A DNA stretch of 64,000 nucleotides from Siphonodentalium dalli. Lineage: Eukaryota; Mollusca; Scaphopoda; Gadilida; Siphonodentaliidae. The position numbers and the translations under genes are program-made. Below are positions 43,649 through 55,560 of the stretch, one piece after another. The stretch lies in assembly GCA_032622095.1 (NCBI GenBank), contig CP136064.1, positions 191,073,794-191,137,793 on the forward strand. Direction: 5' to 3'. The notes beneath the pieces were generated by a model that was not told the DNA's origin, made no database searches, and was given only the letters and a program-made list of their open reading frames with translations. Each line of letters begins with the position of its first letter. Position 1 is the first letter of the stretch.

Positions 43649-45452
43649 TTGTGACTCGAAGGGAAGTACACGCTATGAGCAAATTGAAAAACAAGCAATT
43701 TTCTTCCTCGTATGGCCTCGGTTTCAGTCACCCCATTGTCAAGCAGGTTCAGGCTAATCAAATTCCTCGTTCCATGCGGACCTTGAGGGGCCCCGCCGCA
43801 TACTTCACCAATGTCACTGTGGCAAGGCGCCATACTGTTCCGAGGGTGGGTTCCACTATGCACGGATCCGACCATGCTCGCCCGCTGCTGCTGGATCCTA
43901 CCTCAGATTTTCGTCCTCCCATCTCCCTTTCACAAGCTGGTGGGTCGTACAAAGATCTGTCAGCCCCCTAGGGAGCAACTTAACTGGTATCGCATCACGT
44001 CACAATTTGCCATCCAAACTTGGATAATAGCCATGCATTTTAGTATGACTTTTATGTGACTTTGAGATATGAGAACAAAATACTTTCATCATGTCAATGT
44101 GAGGCTCTTTATTGGATAATCAAAATTTCCAAAGTAAGTTGCTCCCTGGCGTCTATCCTTGGGTGGAATTGCTGTTAAGACCATTTCCCGGGACTCTGCA
44201 TGGCCGTAAAATGCTTGCTCTTTGACGGGAGGTGAGTTGTAGCCAGTGTAGCCACTGGGGCTGTGGCAATTCATTCTATGTATATTTGACTGATCTGCCC
44301 ATTCAACATGTAGTTCAATGCGGATTGTGTTCATTTAGAAACATTAAGTGTGGTGTCATCATGTTCATGAGGTATCTGGATTTGTGTCGTGACCAAGTAT
44401 GTCGCTACCGCCCTACTGGCTGCACGGTATGATTCAGCTTCACATCAAGGTTTAAGCTGGCTCCAGTTAGGGGGGGAAACAGTCTGAACATTAATCATAC
44501 CTCGATGTCTCTTCCCAGGCTTTACGCAGCCCTGTTTATTCAGTTTTTTAACTTTAAAGATAACAAAATCCATGGTTTGGATCTGCCGATCCCACATTTA
44601 GATTACAATTCTAATTAACAGGGCTACTTGCCATCCAATGCGAATCCTGATTCTCACTTTGGTTTTCGGAGAGATCTTGCTGTTTTTTATTGTGGCTCTA
44701 AAAAAGAGCTAGAGTTAATTGCAAGGCATCGAGGTGTAGCAGACGCAGTTTCTCGCCTCCGATTTGGGTCCTGGGAGGTTCGAGGGGAGACCGAGCATTG
44801 GGCCACCAGACAGCGCGCCGGCTGATGCCGGATAATCTCGGGTGCTGTCCATAACAGTGTACATAGCACAGTCATCGGCCGGGGCAGAGACTTTTAACAA
44901 ACACTCAATTTGTTCTACAACCATGAGGTTTTACCAGGGCTCAAACTTATTACCTTTCCACTTGTCACTGATTAGCATTGTCCTTTGTTTATGGGTGACC
45001 GTTCAATTTTTCTGGTGATAAATTTACACAGATCATCTTTCGCCCTTACTACGGTTCCATGGGGCGAAACACCAAGCCTTGGATTCCTTGCGAGTGTCAA
45101 TCTAGCTTTCTGCAGTTATAGGCTGTTTTTTCTGCGAACCAAGTTGTGACTCACGTTTCTCTGTGCGTAGAACATTCATCAGCTTTTGACTCTACAGTCT
45201 TAGGACAATCCCAATGGGTTTTTTTTTTTACCTGTAGTACCAGGATTAGATCTATTCTCGCTCAATATCATGGCTTTACAGTTTGGGTTAGCTTATCAGG
45301 TTACGATATAGACAATTGAACTCACGCAATCTTCTAGGGTGGCGGTACGGTAGGTAATAACCTGTTCCATGTGAACAGGTGCATTTCAGAACTTTGAGCC
45401 TTGCATCATGCCAACAACACACGTTGATGCCCTGCTTGATGGAGTCCTTTGT

Positions 45453-46443
45453 AGGGGTGCCATGATTAGTCGTATAATCGATGAACCGTTGATAAAGCCG
45501 ATCATCGATTACCATTTACATCGTCGATTAATATGCATTATGTAATTTGACATCGGGACATGTCCAGTATTATTGAATACCGTGTTTGTTTTACACAGTT
45601 TAATCTACAACCGATGGGTTAACAACCTGTGATCGCATATCAACGAGATTCCGTCAACAGGAGTACTACTAACCTATGTTGCAAACAGTCTGCAGTTCAT
45701 TTGATGATGCGCCATGGTTACTCTTCATGTTGTTGTTAATTCTACAAATTGGCGGCCCTGCCGCTTTGAAATTATGGCGATGTCATTGTATATTTCTACT
45801 TGTAAGGCGGAACTACATCTTTGATATATGCCGACTGTCACTGTCTTCAATGAGCTGAATGCACTTGCCCTTGAATTGGATTGAACCAATGGGAGTTGAT
45901 TGAAATTCTCTGGAAACTAGGGAACCTATGGCATTTTAATCAGCAATGTTCTCCATGATGTCATTTGAGTATACTGTGCTTGAATAAGTATCCTTAGAGG
46001 TTAATTGTATAGGCTATTGCGTATCATGCAGTGAATGCTGAATGAACCTCGATATTATCAAATACAAACCGTCGGCCATTCATTATGCATTCCTACTTTT
46101 ATATGGTTTGCATGTTTGGCTATTCAGACACTGAAATTCATATTTACGTTCGTTCTAATGACCTCACAAATTCTATTATCACCATAACATGGCCGATAAT
46201 TGTGCAGGTATAGAATACATTCTGTTCATTGGTCAATAAAAGTGGTTTGTGATGCACTTCATTAATGTAAACATGTCTTGAGCCGATTCCTCAAACAACA
46301 GCATATTGTAGTTACCCAGCACCAAGCCAATAGGCCATATTACAGAATACTTCCACTGCTGGTGTTAGGTACGATTAATCGATTATAGTCTGTTGTGGCC
46401 GACCGATTGTCGATTATCAATATAAATAGTCGTGGCACCTCTG
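45453..46443. mobile_element. Probable hAT-like element nested in the DIRS element
   Basis: The inverted ends AGGGGTGCCATGATTAGTCG and its counterpart GACTATTTATA/GTGGCACCTCT bound about 990 bp. ATCGATTA-type motifs are clustered at both ends. The AGGGGTGCC end is typical of hAT elements. I found no clean 8-bp duplication. The interior has no long frame. Confidence 0.5.
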
Positions 46444-47851
46444 GAATCGGGCTTTATTGTACTCAGTGCTCCTTTTTTGACATGCTGTCTTGCATTACTC
46501 AAACAGACGGGCAATTCGTCTAATGGCGCACATGAGACAATCATTGTTGGCGACAGAGTCTCTGCCCGCGGGGAGGACCTAGGGTCCGGGTCCTCGCTGT
46601 ATGAGCGACAGACAACCGTCCGACCATACACACATGTGACTGGTCTTCGGTAAATTTTGCCTTCTGTTCACACCTCTGGCATACCTCCTCGACCTCATGT
46701 CGACCGAGTATATGCTTTCTCCTTGGTCGTCGCGGTGGGCTAAAAAAATAATAACTGCTCATGGACCCGGGCCCTTCGGCTGTTAAGAAAAATCAGTGAA
46801 TAACAAGCAGACACAATCTTCTTGTTATCCACAGTCGGGTTGTTTTTGGGACCTTAATCATCCATGGCCTGTTCCTTCTTTCAGACTGTTTGAAGTAGTT
46901 CCATCACGATGGGTCTCCTCCTTCTACACATTTTCTAATATGTTACATGCAGACTGCAAAGTATTCCTTTGAATCAAGTGTACGTGTAACTGCATACACT
47001 ATTGGATTGACAGGCTGTGGAGGTAGTTACAACTCAGGACTCTCCGAACTTTTTCTTCTCGATTGTTTCGATACCAGAAAACATTTTGGGAATTTCCAAG
47101 TCCTATAACGCTCTTCATGGACTTCGTTACCTGGGGTTTTTGTTACCAGTTTCCAGACTTAAAGTAACTACCAATCATGGGCATTGTCGGACGGAATATG
47201 GCCTCTGTCCGGTGTATTAATTCACTGAAGTAACATACTGTCATTTTGATGGTCAGTCCGAAAATACTTCTTTTGCGCCTTTATCAGTTGGTCGAGTTAG
47301 ACACCGTTACTGCCAGTAGGTCGCAAACCTTACAATCTTGATGCAGTGGCTATTTAATTCTGGGTTTTCTTCACCATTCATGACTTGGTGGTATGTTTCT
47401 AATCGTCTTTACAGTTGCCACTTCCTTGTTTTGCATCCATATTGACCATTCAGGTAACAATAGATTTCCTTCCTCTGGTGTCGAAACGTTGGGATATCTT
47501 GGTTCGTTCAGTCACATACCATGGAGCAGGGTGGTCTATGCTTTCTGCATATGACCAGCTTACTCCAGGGAGGAGGTGGCACATGCATGTACCTGCATAT
47601 GACCTTGGGGAGATTTCACAATTACAGGTTTGTCTGACTTCAGAACCAAAAGGGGGGGGGGGAGGTGCAGAGATTCAGCCAATGGGCTCATTCTTCCACT
47701 TTCTCCACTCTACAGTGTACCATCAATAAAATTTGCAAATCGGTACCTTTTGGATCCATTTGTTGCAACTCAGCAGGTTCAAATTAATTACTCTTAACTA
47801 CAATACAATAGTTTCTCATTCCTCGCAGCCTCCTCCTATGAGTTGATTCTA

Positions 47852-47944
47852 CCATGTAGTTCAGTGTGTAACGTATCTTTGAAGGGAATATAACATTTTC
47901 AATAGAAAATACATATTCCCTATAAGATACTTACACACTGAACT
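47852..47944. repeat. DIRS internal complementary region
   Basis: CATGTAGTTCAGTGTGTAAC...GAAGGGAAT is complementary to the left terminus. ATAACATTTTCAATAGAAAA...GTTCAG-type sequence is complementary to the right terminus. Fused tail-to-head, as expected from a circular intermediate template. Confidence 0.85.
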
Positions 47945-48019
47945 CCCATGTCCCTCCCAAATTGGGATTTTCCCTCCCCGCTGCTCGGTCACACCCCTCG
48001 AGTCTTGTAAGGGGATGAA

Positions 48020-48256
48020 AAAGAGATCTTGACTGTGTCCACACTTGCTTATATACATAACAAGTGAACAAATGACCTTGACCTGCTACGTCATATAAAT
48101 AATGATTCAAAAAGGTACTTAAGCTATTTCGTACCAAAATAATAAATTTTAAACGGATCTCATAGAATCCTTTCTTGTGAATAAAGATGAATATACCATG
48201 TAGTTCAGTGTGTAAGTATCTTATAGGGAATATGTATTTTCTATTGAAAATGTTAT
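48020..48256. repeat. DIRS right inverted terminal repeat
   Basis: AAGATCTTGACTGTGTCCAC-type sequence through TACCATGTAGTTCAGTGTGT to GAAAATGTTAT. It differs from the left repeat only at the extreme end (AGTATCTTATAGGGAATATG against ACGTATCTTTGAAGGGAAT). Confidence 0.8.
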
Positions 48257-48880
48257 TTCTCCTATTCAACTGTCCTAGTTGCTGTTTACAGGTTTTTGGG
48301 TTTCATTGAACTACTTCTGCTATAATTCAGAAATTGTATTACTTTTAACTACTTGATAGCCACATAAAAGTTTGTCCACTACTTGATAGCCACATAAATT
48401 TTAGCCACATTAAATATTTTAGCCGCATAACTCAATAGCCACCTATCTCCCCAAATGTTGGTACGTCCGTCCGTCACACTTTTGAGTACCTTCATGGTGT
48501 AATCATCTCCTACAGTTTCATCCCAGAGATTTGAATCTTCAGAATATAATTTTCTGTATGAGGGTACCTTCATGGTGTAATCAACTCCTCCTACAGTTTT
48601 GATCGTAGATATTTGAAACTTCAGAGTATTGATACCCACATATTGGAGATGTGCAACATGTATATAGATGACGGAAAAACTTTTTTTTAACGGAGTTATT
48701 AACCCTTTTCGACTTAGAAAATTTCAACATTTTTTTTAATTTCTTTAACAAAGCGGCATCGACTTACCACGTTTTCGGGGGACACTGTGGTCGGCTGACC
48801 TTTTATTCAATATAATAGTTCACTGGTGGTCAATTTTAACATTGTCAAGTAAATTTATTTTTGTTTATTTTTTCCCTGTT
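48257..48880. repeat. Interspersed repeat family E, copy 3, right part
   Basis: Resumes with CAACTGTCCTAGTTGCTGTT, as in the uninterrupted copy at 20700. ACTTGATAGCCACATAAA and TTGGTACGTCCGTCCGTC follow. It ends vaguely near 48880. Confidence 0.6.
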
Positions 48881-49071
48881 GGTTTTATTATATAGTTGGA
48901 GAAAAACGGGTGATGTAGGCATTAATCTGTTATCAGGGAATGTGTCAGAGGGGAAATGTGGGGTATGGGAAAGGGACTCTAAAAGGGACCCACTGCCTCT
49001 CTAGCAGAAATCCTGTCAATAGATACATTTTTTGAAAATGGTTCCAGTCAAACAACATACTTTTCTCATGT

Positions 49072-49274
49072 TTAACCCTTTCATAACAGAAGCCCATAGG
49101 GAGCCTCGCATATATAAGAGAATGAACTGGCTTACAAGGTCAAAGTAAATATTGTTAGGCCAATGCATTCTCTTATATATGCGAGGCAACGTATGGGTGA
49201 CTCGCATATATAAGTGAATGCATTGGCACAGGGATTTTGCTAATTTCAGGAAGCTCTAGTGATGGAAGTGTTAA
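49072..49274. mobile_element. MITE family B, copy 7
   Basis: TTAA-CCCTTTCATAACAG to GATGGAAGTG-TTAA. The first hairpin is halved; the second (GCATTCTCTTATATATGCGA) is intact. Confidence 0.75.
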
Positions 49275-49452
49275 ACAATAGTAATTCCTTGTTGCTTTAT
49301 TTTATGCACTGTTGGTTTACCTTCTTTTTCAGCCTATGATGATACCTAGACCTAAGCACAAACAAAAAATATATCGCATATTTTTCTTAATATAGCTTGA
49401 CTATAGAAAATGTTTCTGTCAGAATAGAATAGGGTGAAGTTTTTGCATAGTA

Positions 49453-49579
49453 CAGTAATGCCCTAAATAACCAGTGAGAGCTTTCCGTTGAATGCAACAA
49501 GCCATATTTCCTACTAAATCCTGAAAAGTTACCCATAATTCTGCTGTGGTTAAGGAGTTGATTATTTAGGGAATTACTG
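49453..49579. mobile_element. MITE family A, copy 9 (left arm deleted)
   Basis: CAGTAATGCCCTAAATAACC joined to the centre AGTGAGAGCTTTCCG, then a full right arm to GGGAATTACTG. Confidence 0.8.
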
Positions 49580-49826
49580 TACATGTTTTATGGTCAATGT
49601 TGAAATTCTTCTGACAGCAGATGTTTTCTCCCTTTACTGAGACATATGATTGTAAACTCCTTGATTTCCTGTTGAATTCAGCTTGCGTTCAATTGCATCT
49701 TTGTTTCAAGTCTAAAGACTAAATTTCTTGTCAATTATATGTTCACAAGAATCAAATGTTTTGGAAGCATTTTCTGTTGACAATATAGACATATCATACA
49801 AATTTCTTGATAATGTTAATCCCCAG

Positions 49827-50064
49827 GTAAACCACACTCATGCCGTGATGTGTTACGCATGCCCGGCTGGGTTCTATTGTGAGTTGTACGGGGAGAGTCT
49901 TGTGTGTCCACGGGGGTACTTCTGTCCGGAAGGCACGGGAATAGACTGGAAGGCGTGTCCCCGGGGGACGTACAGCGATGTTGATGGGCTGTATGATGAG
50001 AGTCAGTGCAAACCATGCCCTGCTGGAAAATACTGTGATGGCGAACATCTCACAACTCCCTCTG
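49827..50064 (+). CDS. Exon 24 of the GYYC-repeat gene
   Basis: 238 nt, phase 0 to phase 1. The acceptor is aatccccag and the donor is TCTG|gtgagt. It encodes VNHTHAVMCYACPAGFYC, VCPRGYFCPEGTG, ACPRGTYSDVDG and CKPCPAGKYCDGEH. GC-richer than most exons. It completes the module begun in exon 23 across an intron of about 7.9 kb. Sequon NHT. Confidence 0.92.
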
Positions 50065-50400
50065 GTGAGTGAATCAATGAGTTTGGTAAATAAATTATAA
50101 GCATCAATTTCATCAAGGGCAGAATATTTTGTTGATTTCAAACATGATAGACAGCTGCATATATGAAATTGGTTCAGCCAAATCTTTCTGTCAATTTTTT
50201 TCTTTGTAAAATTAAAAATAAGATATTAGTTTTTTCGTGTTAGCCCAATAAAATATATCAATTAATACAGTTGGTATTTTCTATTACAAGACCTACTCAC
50301 ACAGTATGCAGATCACATTTTAAGAACTGGCTCATTTTGACTATGAGCAATGTTATGACCATTAATTAGTTAATAATTGTCAGCTTTATAACATGATAAC

Positions 50401-50881
50401 TTAACCCTTTACCCAACAATACGGCCAAAAACGCCCAAATAAAGCTTCAACAGCCTAAAATATCTTCGGTCTGTCTCAATAACACCATACAAATATGGAT
50501 ATCATTGTAACCTGTTTATTGACCACATTGTGATGGTTACAGTTATGCCCTGTGCCAATGCATTCTCTTATATATGCGATTCGACCATAGGTCGCCTCGC
50601 ATATATAAGAGAATGCATTGGCCTAAAATTTTTCTTTTTCAACACTTTACCATTTGTTCTTACATTCTTTATCAATTTTATAATTTTTTCTTACATTTCT
50701 AAAAATATTTTATAATATTTTATAATTTTTATAATATTTTTCTACATTCTTTGACAATTTTATCATTTTTAATATGTGTTAAGCCAATGCATTCTCTTAT
50801 ATATGCGAGGCGACCTATGGTCGACTCGCATATATAAGAGAATGCATTGGCACAGGGCCGTTATGTTGGGTAAAGGGTTAA
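50401..50881. mobile_element. MITE family B, long subtype, copy 8
   Basis: TTAA-CCCTTTACCCAACAATACGG to GTTGGGTAAAGGG-TTAA, in the opposite orientation to the copy at 14483. Two hairpins with GCATTCTCTTATATATGCGA around a TTTTATAAT-rich spacer. Confidence 0.85.
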
Positions 50882-51124
50882 ACAGATAACTGCTACTTGA
50901 TTGATATTATAGTACCGGTATATGAGATTTACTAGAAAATATCTTAATCAAGTTTGAAAGCCAGCCTCGTCTGACTATTTTGGGTTGAATTTCTATTCAT
51001 TCTGGGTTTGTTAGATAAGATAGTCTGGCTTTTTAATAATATGCCAGAGCGTTAGTGATAATTAAATCCATCTGCATTACATGAGTTTTATCTGAGAAAA
51101 AGAGTTTTTGTTCTTTTTGATTAG

Positions 51125-51364
51125 GTGATTGCGCTCCTGGACACTGGTGTGTATACGGAATCGACAGAGAATTTCCTGATGGAAACAACCAATCAGCAGT
51201 CTTCAATAACACCTGCTATGATGACCAACAGCTGGGATTTGGTGGCATCTGTCCCGTAGGACACTTCTGTCCAGGTGGTGCTCTGAGCATCTATCCTACA
51301 CCATGTGAAAACGGCACATATGCGAATGATGAGGGAATGGCCTCTTGCTTGTATTGTCCTGCAG
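51125..51364 (+). CDS. Exon 25 of the GYYC-repeat gene
   Basis: 240 nt, phase 1-1. The acceptor is tttttgattag and the donor is GCAG|gtaata. It encodes DCAPGHWCVYGIDRE, a cysteine-poor Asn-rich insert with NQS and NNT sequons, NTCYDD, ICPVGHFCPGGALS, PCENGTYANDEG and SCLYCPAG. The insert of about 25 residues parallels the one in exon 9. Confidence 0.9.
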
Positions 51365-52329
51365 GTAATATATGGTCCTCAATGACCTCAAATATCTTTA
51401 ACACGTTCATTTCTGACTATGAGTTATTTCATACTTTTTCATGCAGTTGAATGGGCATCAGCAGTGAATGTGCTAATAGTACCATATCAGGCCTGGGTTT
51501 GATTCAGAGTTTTAAGTTTGGTCAACTTCTCCAGGCTTGAACTTTGTTATAAACTCAGATCAGTTTTTATACTTTTCATAACAGTTCCGTTCAAATATAT
51601 AACAGCTGTAAAACTGCCCTGTAAGCTCTATATCAGTTTCTAAGGCAAGATAAATAGAAAAATTTAATTGCAATCTGTTAATAATCTTTGTTTTTCTCCT
51701 ACCTACCAGTATGAAAGTAAAGCAGAATGAAACCAAACCTAATAGTCTTTCAACAATTTAACACAATATCAAGTATAAATACATTTTTATAATGCAACAA
51801 TACATAGAGGATACCTGCCATTCTCGAGTGAATACCGTAATTACCTCACGAGTGGCTACAGTGGAATATAACTATTCCCATGACCGGCCTTGGCCACGAA
51901 TGGGAAAAGTTATTTTCCAATGTATTCACGAATGAGGTAATTCCAATATTCACTCAAGAACTGCAGGTATTCTATTTATTATGTGCTCAAATTAGCCACT
52001 TATAATTAAGTAGAAATTCAGCCCCCAAACCCTTTCTTTTGGTCGATCAGCTGATCGGCACTTACTGACAACTAACTACCAGTGCTACATAATTCTCATT
52101 TTTGAAACAAGCGTTAGCATGGAGAAAAGTCACAGATATTCCCACCAAAAATGACACCTATCGATGTGATAATAAATAGCTTAAAGCAAAGAATGATTAT
52201 TTCAAGGTGACAGAGATGCAATTAAAAACAGGCTACATAATTATCCTGGGGAAATTAATTCCCACCCAACTATCCGAAGTTTAACTCATGACATCTCTCC
52301 TTAAATGAAATTAGTGTGTACACAAAGAA
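51365..52329. other. Intron 25, left part
   Basis: Mostly plain AT-rich sequence. An imperfect palindrome at 51821-51968 has arms CTCGAGTGAATACCGTAATT and GGTAATTCCAATATTCACTC. A small TTAACACGTTC...GTGCTAA structure lies near 51402-51475. Confidence 0.45.
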
Positions 52330-53292
52330 CTTTTCAGGATTTAGTTGGAAAAATGGCCTGTGAGAGCTCACTGAGAGCTTTACGATGAATGGCAACAAGT
52401 CATATTTCCAACTAAATCCTGAAAAGTTAGGGGTCATCTCAAAACTACTATCGGGATCCCGATAGATATCCCGATAGGATTCCGATAACTCAAAACTATC
52501 TTCTAAATTTCCCGATAGATTCCGATAGAGCGGTCACCATTTCCCGAAAATATTCCGATACCGCATCTAAATATTCCGATAACGCGCTGATTTCCCGAAA
52601 ACTTTCCGAAAGTAACGTAGCGTATTACCAACTTTCCGATAATTTACCCATTTATTTCAAGATCAATTAGGCCTATGTCTGTTTTGATAATCGACGAATC
52701 GAGCATGTTGTTTCGTTTATGTTTCCGGTTCTATTTGTTGTCATTACTTTTGGATTCGTCCACAGCCTCCTTCGTAAGCATATTTTTATTGGGGTGGAAG
52801 CTTGTTTAAAAGAATTAAAACTCTACACGTTTCAAGTTTTGATTCCAAGTTATTAAATTGTCCATTGAATTCTTTTTGCATATTATTCATACAGCACATA
52901 TCTCCTAGAAACGCTCTGAAGGAAACATAAAAAGAAATGGTTTCATACAGGTAGTATCCCTTCAACACTAGCAATAGACTGTTCCAAAGTGAACGTGATA
53001 AAAAATTGAAATATATATTTGATAAAACTCTTTTGGCCCTAGAAATGTTCTCAAATAAAACTGTCATTTGATTTGATTTTTTCCCTCATTCATCACAAGA
53101 TCATATGAATAATATTTTATTTTAATACACTGAGTGAGCAATTTTGAGAATTAAATAAAGTTTTGATCGAAAAGTTCGACAACATTTTCGATTTTCTCTT
53201 CAGTTACACGTCCCAACATCACGCCAATTCAGCCCAATATTGTGGGCACGGGGATTGCCTGGATTAGTACCCAAATAAATTATGTTGTTAAA

Positions 53293-54233
53293 GCGCATTG
53301 ACAAATACATAATCTTGAGTATATTCTCCACACTATAATCGAAAAATACAAAGGAATGGACACATGATTCAATCAAAATTGTTTATTTAAAAAACACTCC
53401 CGCTAAGAAACCCCCACTGATGACGTGCGCAAAAAATATGTACCAACAGTAAACACGTGTTGTTGGAAATTGGGGCGCACAATGGGGACTCATTTATCAT
53501 GGCTATATCTATTACCCATTCGGTAATTCATAAATGACATTCATTGCAAATTCAAACAGAATATATCTTAGATTTAGTATTAGTATCAATTGACCATTTA
53601 TCGAATGTTGTCATTGAACTTATTGATCAGCTGATGACGATGAAAAAATGTAGGAACCTTGTCGACGTCATAGCAGCAATGATAAAATACTGTAGCACAA
53701 ATTTAATGTGCATCGGCCGTTTTGTTCTCTCGTTTGATTAATAACATTATTATTCTGCGCGCATTGACAATTACATAATCTTGAGTATATTCTCCACAAT
53801 GTAATCTAAAAATACAAAGGAATGGACACACGATTCAATCCAAATGGTTTATTTAAAAAACACTCCCGCCAAAAAAGATCAAGAAACGCCCACTGATAAT
53901 GAGCGCAGAAATTTGTACCTGCGAACACGTGGTGTTGGAATGTGGGGCGCACAATGGGGACTGTCATCTATCATGGCTGTAACTATTAGCCATTCGGTAA
54001 TAAATAAATGACATTCATTGCAAATTCAAACATAATATATCTTAGATTTACTGTTAGTATCAATTGACCATTTATCGAGTGTTTCCATTGAACTTATTGA
54101 TCAGCTGATGACGATGAAAACACATCGGAACCTTGCCGACGTCAGCGCAACAATAATAAAATACTGTATAGCCCAAATGTGCATCGATCGGCCGTTTTGT
54201 TCTCTCGTTTGATTAATAAAATTATTATTCTCC
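53293..54233 (+). repeat. Two tandem units of about 470 bp inside the Harbinger-like element
   Basis: Units 53293-53758 and 53759-54233 both begin GCGCATTGACA and share AATCTTGAGTATATTCTCCA, GGGGCGCACAATGGGGACT and TTATTGATCAGCTGATGACG. They have diverged by scattered substitutions, so the duplication is not recent. Confidence 0.8.
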
Positions 54234-54418
54234 GCGCATTAACACTGCCAAATACTCAAGTAAATTGGCCATATCATGATGTGAAAAATCAAAGAAATAA
54301 CATTGTATAACATTAGTTACTTTTATTTGAACACAAGAGTTCACGAGACAAACGCGGCTATTTTTAAATTGAAAGTGCGCAAATAAATTCCGAATAGTGC
54401 TGCATTACCACGAATTAC

Positions 54419-55560
54419 TTATCGGAACTGTCTTGTCATTTTATATTGAATATGATTGCTCAAAATTTCACTAAGAGAAAGCACTTTCTCGATCGTAAGA
54501 TACAATGTAGGCACGAAAGAATTGTTTAATTTATTAATTGCACAAGATATGTGCGGTGCGAATGTATTGACTGCAATGTCAAGGTAAAAAACCGGTGCGT
54601 TGTAAATTGAAGTAAACAAAAAAACACGTGCGTTGTAATCGATGGCACAATGTTGACTAGTTTGGACTAATAATGCAGTCAATTGTAACTGAATTTACAA
54701 GTAACTATCCAAGAGTTGATAGGACACTTGATGATTTATTCTATGTTTCATTTCACCACGTAGCCATGGCTTAAAACATTAATAAATCACTCAATTTCGT
54801 GATATGGTTTTCCGACAGAGAAATTGAAACTGAAAGTCACATTGATCTGTTGATAAAACAAAACTTACCTTTCGTTTGTTTATTACATTTATTGTTATAA
54901 AATATAAATATAAAACCTACTAAATATTCACCATACTATCATGCTTGGGGAGGGGGATTCACAACTCTGAATTTTGTTTGCTCCCAGTCCCCATCCATAC
55001 AGATGAACATAATTTCATAAATCAGGAGCCACATAACATTTACTAATAATACATGTTTTTCCCCAAAAACTTTGACGTCACCAGAAAGTTCTGTTGGCTG
55101 GAGGTAATATTACTGTTGGGTAAATGGTTAATATCGAAAGTAAACTAAATAAAAGTTAGCAAGACATCTTTTTGAAAGAAAAAAATGACGAAATATAGGA
55201 TCAGGCCTACTACAAATAAATCGCATTGTGTTACCTTGACCTTGATGATGCAATTGTGAAATTCGACACTGTCAACATAATTAGGCTATGTTCAACTTAT
55301 CGAAATAATCAATGCAGCATTATAATTAGTAGTAATTACAGAAAACGAAATTAATGTAGAATATGAAAAGCAGCCCATGCACACATTTAATTGTCAGTTA
55401 AATGTTATGATTACTTCGCGTATTTATAACCTTTGCACTGCAGATTTGCATGGAATTTTCCATTCATATTTTCACACGCTCTTTATTTACCATATTACGA
55501 TTCATGAAAAAGTATGGAATATTACTGCTAAATGTTGCTAAAACTTTACATGTACAGCAG
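54419..55560. other. Interior of the Harbinger-like element, no gene recognised
   Basis: Short minus-strand frames (52786-53067 and 54419-54682) lack any motif I know. A poly-C run lies at 55565-55581. The interior is otherwise AT-rich. Confidence 0.35.

Larger units (their letters stand above)
43432..48256 (+). mobile_element. DIRS-type (tyrosine recombinase) retrotransposon, degenerate
   Basis: 4825 bp from ATTCCCTTCAAAGATACGTT to GAAAATGTTAT. Inverted terminal repeats occupy about 43432-43648 and 48020-48256. At 47852-47944 an internal region joins the complement of the left end (to GAAGGGAAT) directly to the complement of the right end (from ATAACATTTTC); the join is at 47889/47890. This internal complementary region and inverted ends are the hallmark of DIRS elements. 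No target duplication exists: the empty family E site at about 20690 reads across without gain. I could not recognise reverse transcriptase or recombinase motifs; frames are short and broken. Confidence 0.82.

Noticed and set aside
43528-44059. Open frames at the start of the DIRS interior as a gag-like gene
   Set aside because: Overlapping frames on both strands, begun inside the terminal repeat, with no motif that I recognise.
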